Source: Azadirachta indica (taxonomy: Eukaryota > Streptophyta > Magnoliopsida > Sapindales > Meliaceae). From it: a stretch of DNA of 64,000 nucleotides. The stretch is from positions 8,171,269 to 8,235,268 of the forward strand of contig CM040440.1 of assembly GCA_022749755.1 (NCBI GenBank). The letters are read 5' to 3'. Positions 34,525 to 46,846 of this stretch are shown here, piece after piece. The position numbers were made by a program, and so were the translations under genes. The notes under the pieces were generated by a model. The model was not told the DNA's origin. It was given only the letters and a program-made list of their open reading frames with translations, and made no database searches. Position 1 is the first letter of the stretch. Each line of letters opens with the position of its first letter.

Positions 34525-37500
34525 ATTTAGTCTATTAATTTAAATAGTCGTTATAGTTTTAAAAATACCAATAAAAATTTAATTGATTAAAAAATAACAA
34601 TTATTTCCTTATACAATAGTAATTAGCTAAAATGTTATTTTATTTTATAACACATTGTTAACTAATTTTATGAATTATCTTTTGAATATAAATTTATCTA
34701 AATTTTGAATTTTTTAACATAATATTCATAAATTGAAATATCAATTTTACAATTTTCTAAGTAAATAAAATAATAATATTTCATTATTTAAAAATTATAA
34801 AATTGATCATTCAATTTTATTTAATATTTAGAAAATTTTATCATGTTTAAAAAAAATTCAAAATTTGGATAAACTTTTATTCAAAGAATAATTTATAATA
34901 AAAAAAAATTATTTATATTGACTAATACAATGAAGAACAAAATATTTAAAAAGAATATCATATCATTACTATTACGTATAAAAATCAATATATATAAATT
35001 GATATAATATATGTTATAGCATATTACTATATATTTTATATTTTCATAAAAAATTTAGTTTGAAGTATTTTTTAGTTGTGAAATTCAATTAGGAGTTGGA
35101 AATATTTTTTTTAACTAATTACTATTATATAAAGGTGTAATTGTTATTGTTTAATAAATTAGAATTTTTGTGAGCATTTTTTAAACTATTAGGAATATTT
35201 AACTTAGTAGGCTAAATTTTAGAGATTCATATGTTATTATATTTAATCTTATCAACTAATAGAGGAGGGATTTGGGGTATTATGGAAACAACAAGAGGGT
35301 GGCGGGGTATTAGGTCAAACAATAGTAGAAAATAGGGAAGTCACCCCTAATTGTACCCTAACTTGTGTTTTTTTAATAATAAATTCCATATTTTTATTTT
35401 GTAATGGAATTTATGTGTAAGCAAGTAGAATTAGGAGGAGAAACATAAGAAAATGAATCGGAGAAGATGGGTAAACAAGTAAAATTAGGAGGAAAAATAT
35501 AAGAAAATGAATAGGAGAAGATTCTATTTAATCCTTATTGTAAAATAGATGATATATAACTTTTTTCTTTATCTTTTAAATTGTTATAAAAATAAATTAA
35601 ATGTACTAATCCATTACAGACATAAATTAGACTAAATCTTACATTCTTTTCACATGTAACTCATAGCTAATATGCAAATTGATATAATTAAACTCACATT
35701 ATTGTAACATATTTTATATTATTTATTTATGTTTTTTAATGTGATAAGTGATCTTATATTAATATAGTATGATCATATTCATTTATAAAAATAGATCCTA
35801 TATTAATTTGTAAGAATAATCAAAGAGGGATGACAATTACTTAGGAATTGCCAGTAGGAGTCATATGTGTATACTTTCTACTACTCAAGAATAAACAATG
35901 TAAAAATTTAGTAAGAAAAATTTAGATAAAAATAGGTAAAGTTTCAACTACGTAAAAGAGAGAAAAGAACTTGTTTACTTTTAACGATGTCCTTATTTAT
36001 TGTCTGAAGAAGGGAGAATGGACCTTAATTACTAAGTAATATGTAAACATATAATATTAAGGGAAATAATCATATATACCCATGTTTCTTAAAACAAATT
36101 CAAAAACACCCCCCTTCAATAATTTGAATCAAAATTGCCCAAATTTTGCATTCTTTGACACATTTTCCCTTATACCCACACAAAACCAAAAACTTCATTT
36201 TCACACATATACATTCAAGTAAGGCGATTTCACCTTACTCGAAACTGAGTATTGAGAAAGGTGAGATGTCACCTTATCAAAACTTACTTAAAAATTGATT
36301 TTCGGTAAGGTGTTTGAAACCAATTTTCGAGTAATACATTCAAGCACGATAGTTAAATCATATTCAAACTCTGCATCATCAAATTTTCTCCAAGAAACTC
36401 TACGAAATATATTTACCTTAAAATAGAACTCATAAATGGAATCAATAATGATTTATTACAACGATTTATTCAAAATTAATACAAATGATGTAACATTATA
36501 AGTTTCGATGAGGGTGGTTGGTTGAAGATGATGAAGAAGAAGAAGAAGAAGAAGAAAACAATGTGTTTTAATATGGGAATGGGGGCATTTTTGTCCGAAT
36601 TGTTTAAAAGTGGCATATTTGATTGAAGTTTATGTGAGTCAACATTTTTGAATTCTTTTAAAGAAACAGGGGCATTTATTGTTATGTCTATAAATATTAA
36701 AGTACTAACAAACCTTTGTCGACATATTTCTCTTCACATATTGACCTGTACTCTATCTCTCTTTTTATGAGATCGGAATATCATATTAACTAATTATAGA
36801 CTCTTATAGAGAGATCCTACTACTAGTATCTATTATTAGGAATTGCTTTATACTTACCATTTGTCACCTTTGCACATTTTAATTGGTAATCATAATTTGT
36901 TGAGTTGACATGAAAAGTCGCCAATAAGGCATGGGATTTATGCCTTATTGAAAATACTTGACACTCTCATCTTACCAAAAGTGCCTTGTTTATCATGGTG
37001 GCATAACTAAAAGAAACTCTACGCTCTTTAACTCAGTGTCTATATATTATAGGTGAGATTTTGAGAATGCATCCTTAATGGATGAGTTAACATAGATAAT
37101 TGATTGTATTAACTAGTTTGATTTGTTGAGTTTATCTAATTTTTAACATATGCATTAAGTCATATACTAGTAGTTGTGCTAAAGTGTTTATTTCTCTTTC
37201 CTTTTTAATGGGGGTTAAGTCCCCACAGTGATGTTGAAGTAGATATCTATTTCAATTGTTAGAGACAGACTTATAGTTATCTCGATTCTTAATTTCTAAC
37301 AAAGAGAAGTGGTTCAAGTTTTCATAGTCGCGCATAAATATAGTTTCTTTGAACTAGGGGCAAGTCTTACTCTGATTGAACACAAACTTTTGTGGATGAT
37401 GTAAGATTACAACTGTATCATCTCTCAGTACCAAACTTGCAACTATCTTAAATTTTAGAGAGAATGACAATTGAACCCCAATTTTAAAAACAAATATCAA

Positions 37501-39160
37501 GTAAACCCTTTCATCTGAAAATATTTAACTATTTAACCCTCTCATCTCTCAACTGTATTAACTATGTTGAGATGAGTGAAGCTAAAAATGGGTAAGCGAA
37601 AAGATCTGAGTCCTTTTCACCATGGAAATTAATGTTTTAAAATTTGTATTATGATATCTTATATTTGATTACTATATTTGTTGTTAATTTTGTTTTATTT
37701 TCATTCATTTTTTTATTGTGTTGTGGTAATTGAATATATGATTTTATTAGAAGAATCTATTTTGTTAATTATTTTATTATTAATTAGAGACCTTTTTATG
37801 TAAATTAATTTAAAATTATATATTTATCTTTGCAATATACAATGGTTGCATCATAATCAATAAAGAGTATATTAGTTATTCTATCTCCACTTAAAATTTT
37901 ACAGTGATCAAAGGCATTTAAAATCTTGTGAAGACCAAAACATACAACAAAACGGATATTATTGACAAATATTTTAAATTTGAAGTTTATTTGACATTAA
38001 ATTTTTAAAAATAAGGTTTAATTGTTATTTCTAAATTTTAACTTTCCACAAATTGTCGATCTAATATCAGTTGATTATATATTTATATAACATTCTTTGA
38101 AAAAAATTAACATTCTCATTATCGATTGCGAGGGCTGCATAATCATTAAGTACTATTATGACATACTTTATTATTATGCCAACATGTTATGATAAAATCT
38201 CAAATAAAAAACAATAACACTAATTTGATATTTTTACAAATAACAATTGTCGTTATAATAAATTTATAAAATAAAATAATAATGATAGTTAAATCATAAA
38301 TTAATTTTTAAATTTAAAATGATATTAGTGAATATTTTATATAGTTAAGTAACAGAATATTAGTTGTACAAAATACAAAACGTCAAAAAATTTATAAGAA
38401 GAATAAATTTGAAAATTTAAAATATAAGGTGGTTTCATAATTCGTAACCCTTCATAAATAATGATTCTCTTGTTTTTCTTGGTAATAGGATTTGAATATT
38501 ACGCAATTTAATTGGCATAACCATAATTTGTTCTCTTATGCTAATTATATATGTATAAAATATTAGGTTAATAATGCTAATTGTCAGCACGTTAATGCTA
38601 TCTCTGCCAATTACTTACTTTAAATATTTCACTTATTCCAAACTCCAGCAAATTCTAAGAATATTTAGTGAAAATCAAGAATATCTGTCTCCATTCTCCA
38701 TATACCTTTGGCTAAAAGACCAAATTCTAAGACATTGTTCATCCTCTCCGTACATATACACTTGCATATAAAAGGAAGGTGGCTACGTTTAATTTCTTGC
38801 ACGCCATCCACGTGTCCTTAATAGTGAGAAGCAATATGATGTGTTCTCAAACCGTTTGGCCTCATTTGCATGTGAATTTTGGAATTTTCTTTCAAATCAC
38901 ATATTAATTCATTACAACCATCCATTGCAATGAGAAAAATGATATACATAATCAATTAACCATAAATGCTAAATCCTCTTTTTAGGTATTATTCAAATTC
39001 AAGTTTTCATCACATTTTTTAAACTTTTTTAAGAAAAAAAAAATCTCTAAAAAATATATTTAATCATTATAATTTGAAACAGTCAGTATTTTAAATATGC
39101 CCAAAGAACATCCCTTAGTCTCCATATATATATGCCATTGATTAATAAAATAAAACCCAT
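34525..39160. repeat. Large non-coding repeat block, matching 9,496-11,430 and 1-4,440
   Basis: Collinear with 9,496-11,430 for its first 1.9 kb, with 1-2,105 from about 35,455, and with 2,842-4,440 from about 37,565. It therefore looks like the longer form from which the other two derive, or a junction of them. It lacks the GC-rich 2,111-2,841 segment. It carries a (GAT)n(GAA)n tract near 36,528-36,557 that differs in length from the copy at 1,115. No convincing gene is present. Confidence 0.75.
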
Positions 39161-39432
39161 AGTAAACTTGCTTTGGTGTTCCTTCAAATTCAATTGTTGG
39201 AGCTTTCAAAAGTTCCGAGGGCCAAGTCAATAAAACAAAAGTTTTAGTTATTAATTTATCCCAAATCGAAACAAAACCAAAATCGCACTGAAACAAATAG
39301 GGTTAATATCCTCTATTAGTTTAGTTTGCTTTCCTATTTTAAAAGTTCACTGTTTAAAAAATCAGATTGAATTGAATTATGCCCTCCTGAGATTGGTATT
39401 TTTCAGTTTCTCCAAAATACACTTCATTTTAC
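39160..39432 (-). pseudogene. Terminal exon remnant of chaperonin copy D fused to intron 9
   Basis: On the minus strand, intron 9 sequence passes at about 39,230 straight into an exon-18-like block (TWPSELLKAPTIEFEGTPKQ). Exons 10-17, nearly 2 kb in copy C, are missing. The same 3' block in F, G and H is one base shorter than in copies B and C, so the terminal reading frames differ between the two groups. Confidence 0.7.
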
Positions 39433-40485
39433 CTGAATTCCAAGAGATTCTCGATCTCTCTCAATAGATTCTACAAGGTCCATATCAGCTTTCTCAGTCA
39501 CAATCAATAATGGTCGTTTCTAAAATAAAAAAAGGAAAACTATTAATTAAATATGTTAATAAACCAAATTCAACTTTTAGTTTTGTATATAGACCCTCTT
39601 ACATAATTTGTTGATTTAATTGCTTGCTCAACAACATTTCTATTAAAACTTTTATGCTCGACGATTAAAATGAATGGATTTTCCACACTCTGAAAAACAA
39701 GAAACAAAAAATTATGTTAACACCAATAACAAAACATTATACTTTCAAGTGTAAACAACGTAATCCTAATTCATTGATTGGGAAACATATATGTAAGATA
39801 TTATATTATATATATAAGAGCACACAGATTCAGGGATATATTGAAATCCTTACACTTGTTGATGTTTCCAAATCATTGAAGTAAGGGTGGTGAGGGGATG
39901 CAAAGCTCCAGCGAAGTTGCATTCCATTATCAAACTCTAACGCATTACCCATTTTTTTGCCAGGCTGCAATAGTTTTGAAAAAGAAAAAAGAAAAAAAAA
40001 AAGACTGCCATTGTGAGACATTTGAATGAGTCAAAAATAATGAAAAAGAAAAGACCTAATATCATTGAAAAGAAAGAAAATCATTTATGGGAAGAGAAAG
40101 AGAATCATACTACATTTTTGCATATTCTTTTATCATTTATCGCATACTCATTCTGATTTATCAACCACAGCTCATCCAATAAAGCAAAAACAAAAATAAA
40201 ATTAGGGGATATTTTTGTCATTGCCTTAAAGTATGTCTAAATCTTATAATAAACTATGTTATAATTGAAAAGTGTTAAATCTAACAACCAAAGGACAGTG
40301 AGCTAAAAAGCATAATCTTATAAAAAGTTAAAAAATTAAAACAAAAAAGGATGTTCCTATCTTGATTTGTTTCTCTTTTCTCCTTTAGAAATTTAATTTG
40401 GTATAAGTGTAGGGGTAGGCAAATAAACACGTAACCAAAGTTTTATATAATAATAAGGAAATAACAAACTCATTGTCTCCTCTCC

Positions 40486-40558
<73 letters not shown>

Positions 40559-42143
40559 CCCAAGAAAAAGAAAAAATTAAAACATAACCTCCCTTGTCTA
40601 CGCTATCTCTAAAAAGAGTCAATTATCCATAACCTCACTTTGAATTGAAGAAATATGTGTTGTTGATAAGGTTAAAATATAATTATAACATTAAAAAAAT
40701 GATGGAAGGAGTTAGAAAACTATGCAGTTGTTGTATTTGTTAATTAATTCAAGTTTATAAAATAATAATATAATAATAATTACAATGACAACAATAAATA
40801 AACATAATAAATTATAGGCTTAAGTCTAAATCGTATAACTGAAAACAAACTATTGATTTGGTTTGGTTTGGGTTAGTTTGGGTCGAAACTTGAAATATAA
40901 CCAACCCAACATTTTTTCTTTTGGTTTCAGTTAGCCCTGTTATAACCCAATAGAACCATGCCCACCACTAATTAGTTAAATGCATGATAATAAACAAAGT
41001 AAGGCAACATACAAGCTACACCATGCCACATGGATCTAAAACCAAGAGGAATCATAATGAAAGAATCCAATATATATAGTGAATAATTGATAGCAAATAA
41101 AGAGGAAAGGATTGCAAAAGCTCAACAAGCAGCTAGCTTACCATGACAACAAGTAAACCATCATATCCAACTTTCTCCACACCCTTGGCTATGAGCTCCC
41201 CAATCGTTCTATCACTAACTATCGTTGCAAGCTTTGAAGAGAAATAAAAAAATAAAAATATTTAAAGCCATACACACATCACAACAACCCAATGTGCAGG
41301 ATAATCCTCCCTAGTGAACTACTCCTAAACTAAACTAAGCAAAAATCAGAATGAATGTAAACCTGGACAATTTCTTTCTTTTGCCTGATCTTTAATGCTA
41401 TACGCCTCAAGTATTTATCCACTGCAACCATTGCCATACGAACCCCCCGATACATATCCTTGCTATTGACCCCTGCCGCTAGTGCCTTGTAACCCTCCTG
41501 ATACAGAGCTCGGCATACAACAGGGTTATATTTGAAGCCTGCAAAATTTACATATATATAACTGAACAACCATCCATCCATTCAACCAAAATACTTGCTT
41601 ACCACTATTACCTCTAACAATGGCCCAATCATCTTGAATCACGTCACATGCAGGATTTTCTATCTTACAAGGGAGAAGCTCTTTCGGTATATTATATTCA
41701 AAATCCTACAGCCCCAGCAACCAGTAACAAAACTCAAAATTCCAAACGAAGTATAATAAGCAAATTCCCGATATAATAATGCGTGAGTCACTCACTTTAA
41801 AAGGGCTTTCTTCTTGGGCGGCAGAATTTCCACTGCCCCCGAAACTGCGAGCAACCTAATACATACATAATTCCAGAAACATCCATTAACTTAGTCACAA
41901 AATAGCAAATCTTGAAATTATAAAAAAAATAATAAAATATTATTAACAATAAATAATACAAATCTCACGCGATAGATACTGGTCCTGGCCAACCTACAAT
42001 ACACAGAGACAACCAAAATGCACATAAGCAAAGAAGAAATTAGACGACTAAAAAAATTAATACGTGAAAAGTATTAATAAGAAAAGTTAAGCAAGCACAT
42101 GCCTGAATCTGGAGGCGAGACTAGAGCCTAAGAGCATCGTCAT
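39433..42143 (-). CDS. Chaperonin-60-like gene copy D, N-terminal nine exons intact
   Basis: Exons on the minus strand: 42,143-42,103; 41,993-41,969; 41,855-41,796; 41,705-41,612; 41,538-41,363; 41,231-41,142; 39,964-39,854; 39,689-39,603; 39,519-39,433. They total 771 nt, 257 codons, with no stop. The N-terminus (MTMLLGSSLASRFRLART...) is Arg/Ser/Leu-rich with no acidic residue, like a mitochondrial presequence. Exon 5 keeps Cpn60 character (YQEGYKALAAGVNS, RGVRMAMVAVDKYL) and exon 6 reads IGELIAKGVEKVG, but the GDGTT ATP motif is absent. Intron 1 uses a GC donor. Because exons 10-17 are gone, translation after exon 9 would stop within two codons, giving about 259 aa without the C-terminal equatorial half. 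Transcription is unproven, so this may be a pseudogene with an undamaged 5' half. Confidence 0.6.
40487..40556. repeat. Uninterrupted run of 70 cytosines
   Basis: Lies in intron 6 of chaperonin D, where copies E and C have only short G-rich stretches on the sense strand (near 17,738-17,758 and 57,928-57,932). On the gene's sense strand it is a 70-base poly-G. Its exact length may reflect sequencing or assembly limits. Confidence 0.95.
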
Positions 42144-42330
42144 TCCGCCGATCTGTTTCGAAATAGTTAGCGGGTGAAATGGAGTTTGACGGCGGCTTAG
42201 GGTATTTTCAGGCAGTATCTATCTACGGCTACAAAAAGTTTTGGTTTAGAAGGTAATTTGACAAATGCTACGTGGTAAATTTTACTTTAGTCCTTGATAG
42301 TTTAGTAAATATCACGTAAATCGAATTATT
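42144..42330 (-). promoter_or_regulatory. 5' flank of chaperonin D, conserved with copy C
   Basis: Read on the minus strand, the 40 bases before the ATG (CGCTAACTATTTCGAAACAG, then ATCGGCGGA) match 56,450-56,490 upstream of copy C. Further up, ACCCTAAGCCGCCGTC matches ACCCTAAATCGCCGTC at 56,424. Similarity fades about 190 bp upstream (AATATTTACTAAA...AAGGACTAAAGT). This is the shared 5'-UTR and proximal promoter. No TATA box stands out. Confidence 0.55.
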
Positions 42331-42689
42331 TCACATATTAATCAGTATAACCCTTCATTCTTTTGTCCAACAATTTAAAATCCCTTTGGCAGTACTAATA
42401 ATCACTTCAAAGATACTTATTGGTATATTTGTCAACTTTAATAACAAATACTTATCCAAATAAAATTAATGCTTGGAGTGATTTTTAAATTACTACTTAA
42501 TTAGATATTTTTATGAAATTAACGTTTTAGGGGCCTAAGAAAAATTTTAAGTGTCCGACATTTTATGAAATTAACATTTTAACACCTATCCAATTTTAAT
42601 GAAATTATTGTGATCTCAAAATACCTTCGTTAAACTCCATAAATTTAACCAAATTTAATGAAACTTTTTCCATGCCTAACATTACCCTT

Positions 42690-42850
42690 AACTAAATTTA
42701 TTGCTCAACAACATTTCTATTAAAACTTTTATACTTGACGATTAAAAATAATGAACGTTCCATAGTCTGTAAAATAGAAAACAAAAATTATGTTAACATC
42801 AATAACAATAAAATATTATATTTTTCAAGTGTAAACAATTTAATCCTAAT
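42690..42850 (-). pseudogene. Chaperonin-60-like scrap, copy I (part of exon 8 and its intron)
   Basis: The minus strand repeats part of exon 8 (IxSSIKVLIEMLLSNK-like frame, equivalent to the EHKSFNRNVVEQ segment) plus the preceding intron, as in copies G and H. It is isolated from other exons by AT-rich DNA. Confidence 0.6.
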
Positions 42851-43774
42851 TAATTAGGGATGGCAACGGGTCGAGTTTGTGGATCCCTGTGAGCCTCAGA
42901 TCCGATTCGAACATGATTTGACTTGTGATAAATGGAAAAAAATTGTAGTCATAATTTATAATGGCATAAACATGAGATCTCAATGAATTCAAGCAATCAA
43001 CTTACCACTATGTCACTCGTGCTTTATTGTTAAAATGTGCAAATGACATATATTTAACTGCATATATATTTAATTTCTATTATTACAAATATTATTTATT
43101 TTAATTTTGCAATTATTTTATTTTTTTGTATATTCTTGAAATTGAAGAAAAAGGATCATGTTAATATTTTTAATAATAGTAATATTTTGTAATCATTTTA
43201 TTTTTAACATTATTGTTGTAAATTGAAGTTGGACGACTTTTTTTTTTTCTTGCATTTTTCTGTAAACATATATATTCTACACTAAAATGTTTCAATTTCT
43301 CATTATGATATATTAAAATTAGGCAATGTAATGCAATTTTATTGGCCAATTTACTGTTATCACATTATTAATTAAAGCCTAATCCCAATCCATATTAATT
43401 AGAATAATAATAATAATAATCAATCTTTATTAAATGAACCATGATTAAGAATTAGTCTAATGAGCATGATATCATCATCATAAAATAAGATTCAATTCTC
43501 AAAGTTATTGTAAAATTAAAGTATATTATACAAATGAGTTTAGAACTTAGTATCATATTTGATTAATACATTTACTAAAATTTTTTTATTAACCTATATA
43601 AATAGAAAAATAAAGAAGTGTAATAGTAGATTATAGTCGAATTTTTAATAGAATTGATAATATCGGAGAAATATATTAAATCCATCTTGTACTTTTTTAT
43701 TTTTTGATAATTTTACAAAACCATATTTTAAGAGTGGTTGTGAAGTGTGAGGGTCTTCTTTGGTATTGGACTTT

Positions 43775-43810
<36 letters not shown>

Positions 43811-43814
43811 CATA
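42851..43814. other. AT-rich spacer with TA microsatellite
   Basis: GGGATGGCAACGGGTCGAG at 42,857 is a phrase also seen in diverged form at 7,891 and 46,350. A TA repeat lies at about 43,781-43,808, and (AAT)n runs near 43,404. No coding sequence was recognised. Confidence 0.5.
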
Positions 43815-45480
43815 AAGGACCTAATTGATTAAATTAAAAAATATAATATTTGATTTTTCTTAAATTAATTGTTAAATACAGGATAAATGATAATACATCA
43901 ATTCGATTAAAAAATAATTTATATAAAATATTATAGGTAATAAAAATATTGTTAGAATAAAATATCAAAATTTGATTGATACATTTACTATAATATTTTT
44001 ATTAACTTATATAAATAGAAAAAAAATAATTATAGTAGTGAATTATTTAATTGAATTGATAAAGTTAGATAAATGTACTAAATCAATCTTAGATTTCTTT
44101 ATTTTTTGATAATTTTGCATAAAAACATTTTGTTTGGCAAATAAAAAATAAAATCTGAAGAGAAAAAATCTTTTAGGATATATTTGATTTTTTGTTAATC
44201 TTAATATTATATTAAAAAAAATTAATTTATTAACAAATTGATTATTTTGTTTGACATCAATTGATTATTTTTATTTTATTAAAACTTATTGTTCTAAATC
44301 TTATTATTATTAAAAACTATGTAATTTTATTAGTTTTGATTATTTTAGTAAATTTTTTATTAAGAAAATAAATTTAAAAAATTCTAAAATTGATTAAATT
44401 GAAAATTTTTAAATAATTATGAATTTATGAATTATGATTATACAATAATATGAAGGACTTAATTGAATAAATTAAAATAGAGATTAAAAATATCTTTGTA
44501 CATAGGTTAGATCTAACTAATTGTTTAAATTTTTTCAATAATAATATTATTTTTTAAAAATTTTTTATTGAAATAATAAATTAAAAATAAAAGTTAAATT
44601 ATTATAAAAAAAAAATATATTATAAAAAATTAAAATAGAAATTAAAATGTTATAACTGAAAAAATATATATATATATATTTTACTTATTCCAAACTCAGG
44701 CAAATTTCGAGAATATTTAGTGAAAACTAGGAATATCTGTCACCATTCTCTGTATACCTTTGGTTTAAAGACAATAAAAATGTAAAAATGTCTAATTCTA
44801 AGGTCTTAATCATCCTGTCCGTACATATATGTGTTTATATAGAAGGTTGGTGGCTATTAAAAAATATATAAATATAATTAAATTAAAAATTTTGATTTAA
44901 ATCTGAATGAGTAAATATGTAAATATTTAAATATTTTTATTTTCTAAAAATATCTTTACTTTATTAAATTATTTATTACAAAATTAAAATTCTAATTAAC
45001 TATTTTTAACGTACCACTTTTTTGTTGTAGGTTCCCTCTACTTATCTTTTCAATCTTACTTATTTTATACTTTAATTATTACAATAAATTTATATATTTA
45101 TATAATTACAACTATATTAAAATATGACTTATTATTTTTATTTAATTTTTATTGATCTTTGTATCATTGATTAAAAAATTTTTTTTTTAAAAACATATAT
45201 CAAGCAAATAAATAATATAAATATTAATATAATTTATTAATTTTTATTTATTATTGTACTAATATAATTAAAATTATTTAAATATAAGTATATTATTCAA
45301 AAGGGTATATATGTCAAAATATTAATTTTAAGACTTTTTATTTTGTCAAAACAAACAACTTAATACTTATTTTCAGGTGTTTTAAAATAAAAAATAAACA
45401 TATTATTTAAATTCAAATTTAAGTTAAATTTAGATTTCAGTCATGTTTAGAATTTAGAAAAAAAAAAAAAAAACAAACGC
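43815..45480. repeat. AT-rich repeat equivalent to 4,943-7,020, with an internal deletion
   Basis: Collinear with 4,943-5,960, then skips roughly 400 bp present at 5,970-6,390 (the join is at GGTGGCTATTAAAAAATATA, about 44,853), and continues to match 6,390-7,020. No gene. Confidence 0.7.
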
Positions 45481-46260
45481 TACCTTAATCTCCACACATA
45501 TATGCCACTGATTAATAAAATAAAACCCATAGTAAACTTGCTTCTGTGTTCCTTCAAATTCAATTGCCTGGGCTTTCAAAAGTTTCGAGGACTAGGTCAA
45601 GTTCCGAGGAACAACTCCTCATTTTAGCTGAAGAGTTCCTGCACGAATCATCAAATATACAACAACACAACACTAATTAGATTATTCTACTTAATGCTGA
45701 CAACATATAATAAAGAGGTTTAAACAAGTTACCTTACGAGCTGAATAATTCACTGAATATTAATTTATATGGATCCATATTTCCTGACTTTATTATGCAC
45801 ACATTCACTTTATACAAGCATTAATTCTTAATTATTAGACGAAAAATAGAAAGTCAAATAATTGCTCCAATTTTGTTTCTTATTTTTCTACATTTAAGAA
45901 AAAAAACTTACCTTTAGCTGGATGGTATCCAAAATCAATATCCTCTTGCTCTAATATCTTTTCAACAACAGTTAAACCATCAAATCCAACCTTGGAAGTG
46001 ATTGAGTACACAAGCATCTACAAATATATAAAAGATTCAATTGTAAGTAAATTGTCTCCTAACTCGAAGGCACGTAGAAGTGCAAACCCCTGCCACCTTA
46101 CATTAATAGTTCAAAAATACAATGAATCAAACAAAATTCTAAAAATGATTCGATTAATTCAACCCTCTTACATAATTTATCCATTTAATTGCTTGCTCAA
46201 CAACATTTCTATTAAAACTTTTACACTTGATGATTAAAAATAATGGACGTTCCATACTCC
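45480..46260 (-). pseudogene. Chaperonin-60-like pseudogene copy H (exons 8-like, 16, 17, 18)
   Basis: Same arrangement as copy G: an exon-8-like block near 46,260-46,170, exon 16 at 46,017-45,912, exon 17 ending at 45,733 and the exon-18-like block at 45,605-45,540. Exon 16 remains readable (YSIASxFGFDG... DFGYHPAKG with small changes), but exons 1-7 and 9-15 are missing and exon 17 carries the same frame loss as copy G. Confidence 0.7.
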
Positions 46261-46261
46261 T

Positions 46262-46846
46262 TCAAACAGAAAAGTAAAAATTATGTTAACATCAATAACA
46301 ATAAAACATTATATTTTTCGAGTGTAAACAATTTAATCCTAACTAATTAGGGATGGCAACGAGTCAGGTTCTTTACTAATTAACAATATCTAGGGTCTTT
46401 GAAATGCATATGAATCTATGTCTAGTTTTTGGAAATTTGTCAATTTACAGAAAACCTAAACCAATGTGAGCTAGACACAGAGCACATGTTTAGTTTTACC
46501 TGTTGAACGTATGTTGTTAAGCATCTCCACTGTTTTAATACAGTAACCTAGTGCCTATGACGGTTTTCTTTGGGTCAACAGTGAAGTCTGACAATTCAAT
46601 CTATTTTACTTATTGATAATATATATCCAAATCTAACCAAATATTGTCCAGCACTTGGAAATTGATTATCAGTTTGATCATATTTTCAAAAGTGACACGG
46701 CAAGCTTTCTCTAGAGCTTTCTTTATTGACTATCAATTGGGCCATGTGAATTTGATATGATTTTAATTAATGTGTTATATAGTCAATGCTTGACCTGGTA
46801 CATGTATTTTGAGCCTCCTCTTGACTATGGCTTTTGTAAACTGCAG
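46262..46846. repeat. Shared spacer equivalent to 7,801-8,388
   Basis: Same non-coding spacer as at 7.8-8.4 kb, nearly identical. No gene. Confidence 0.65.
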
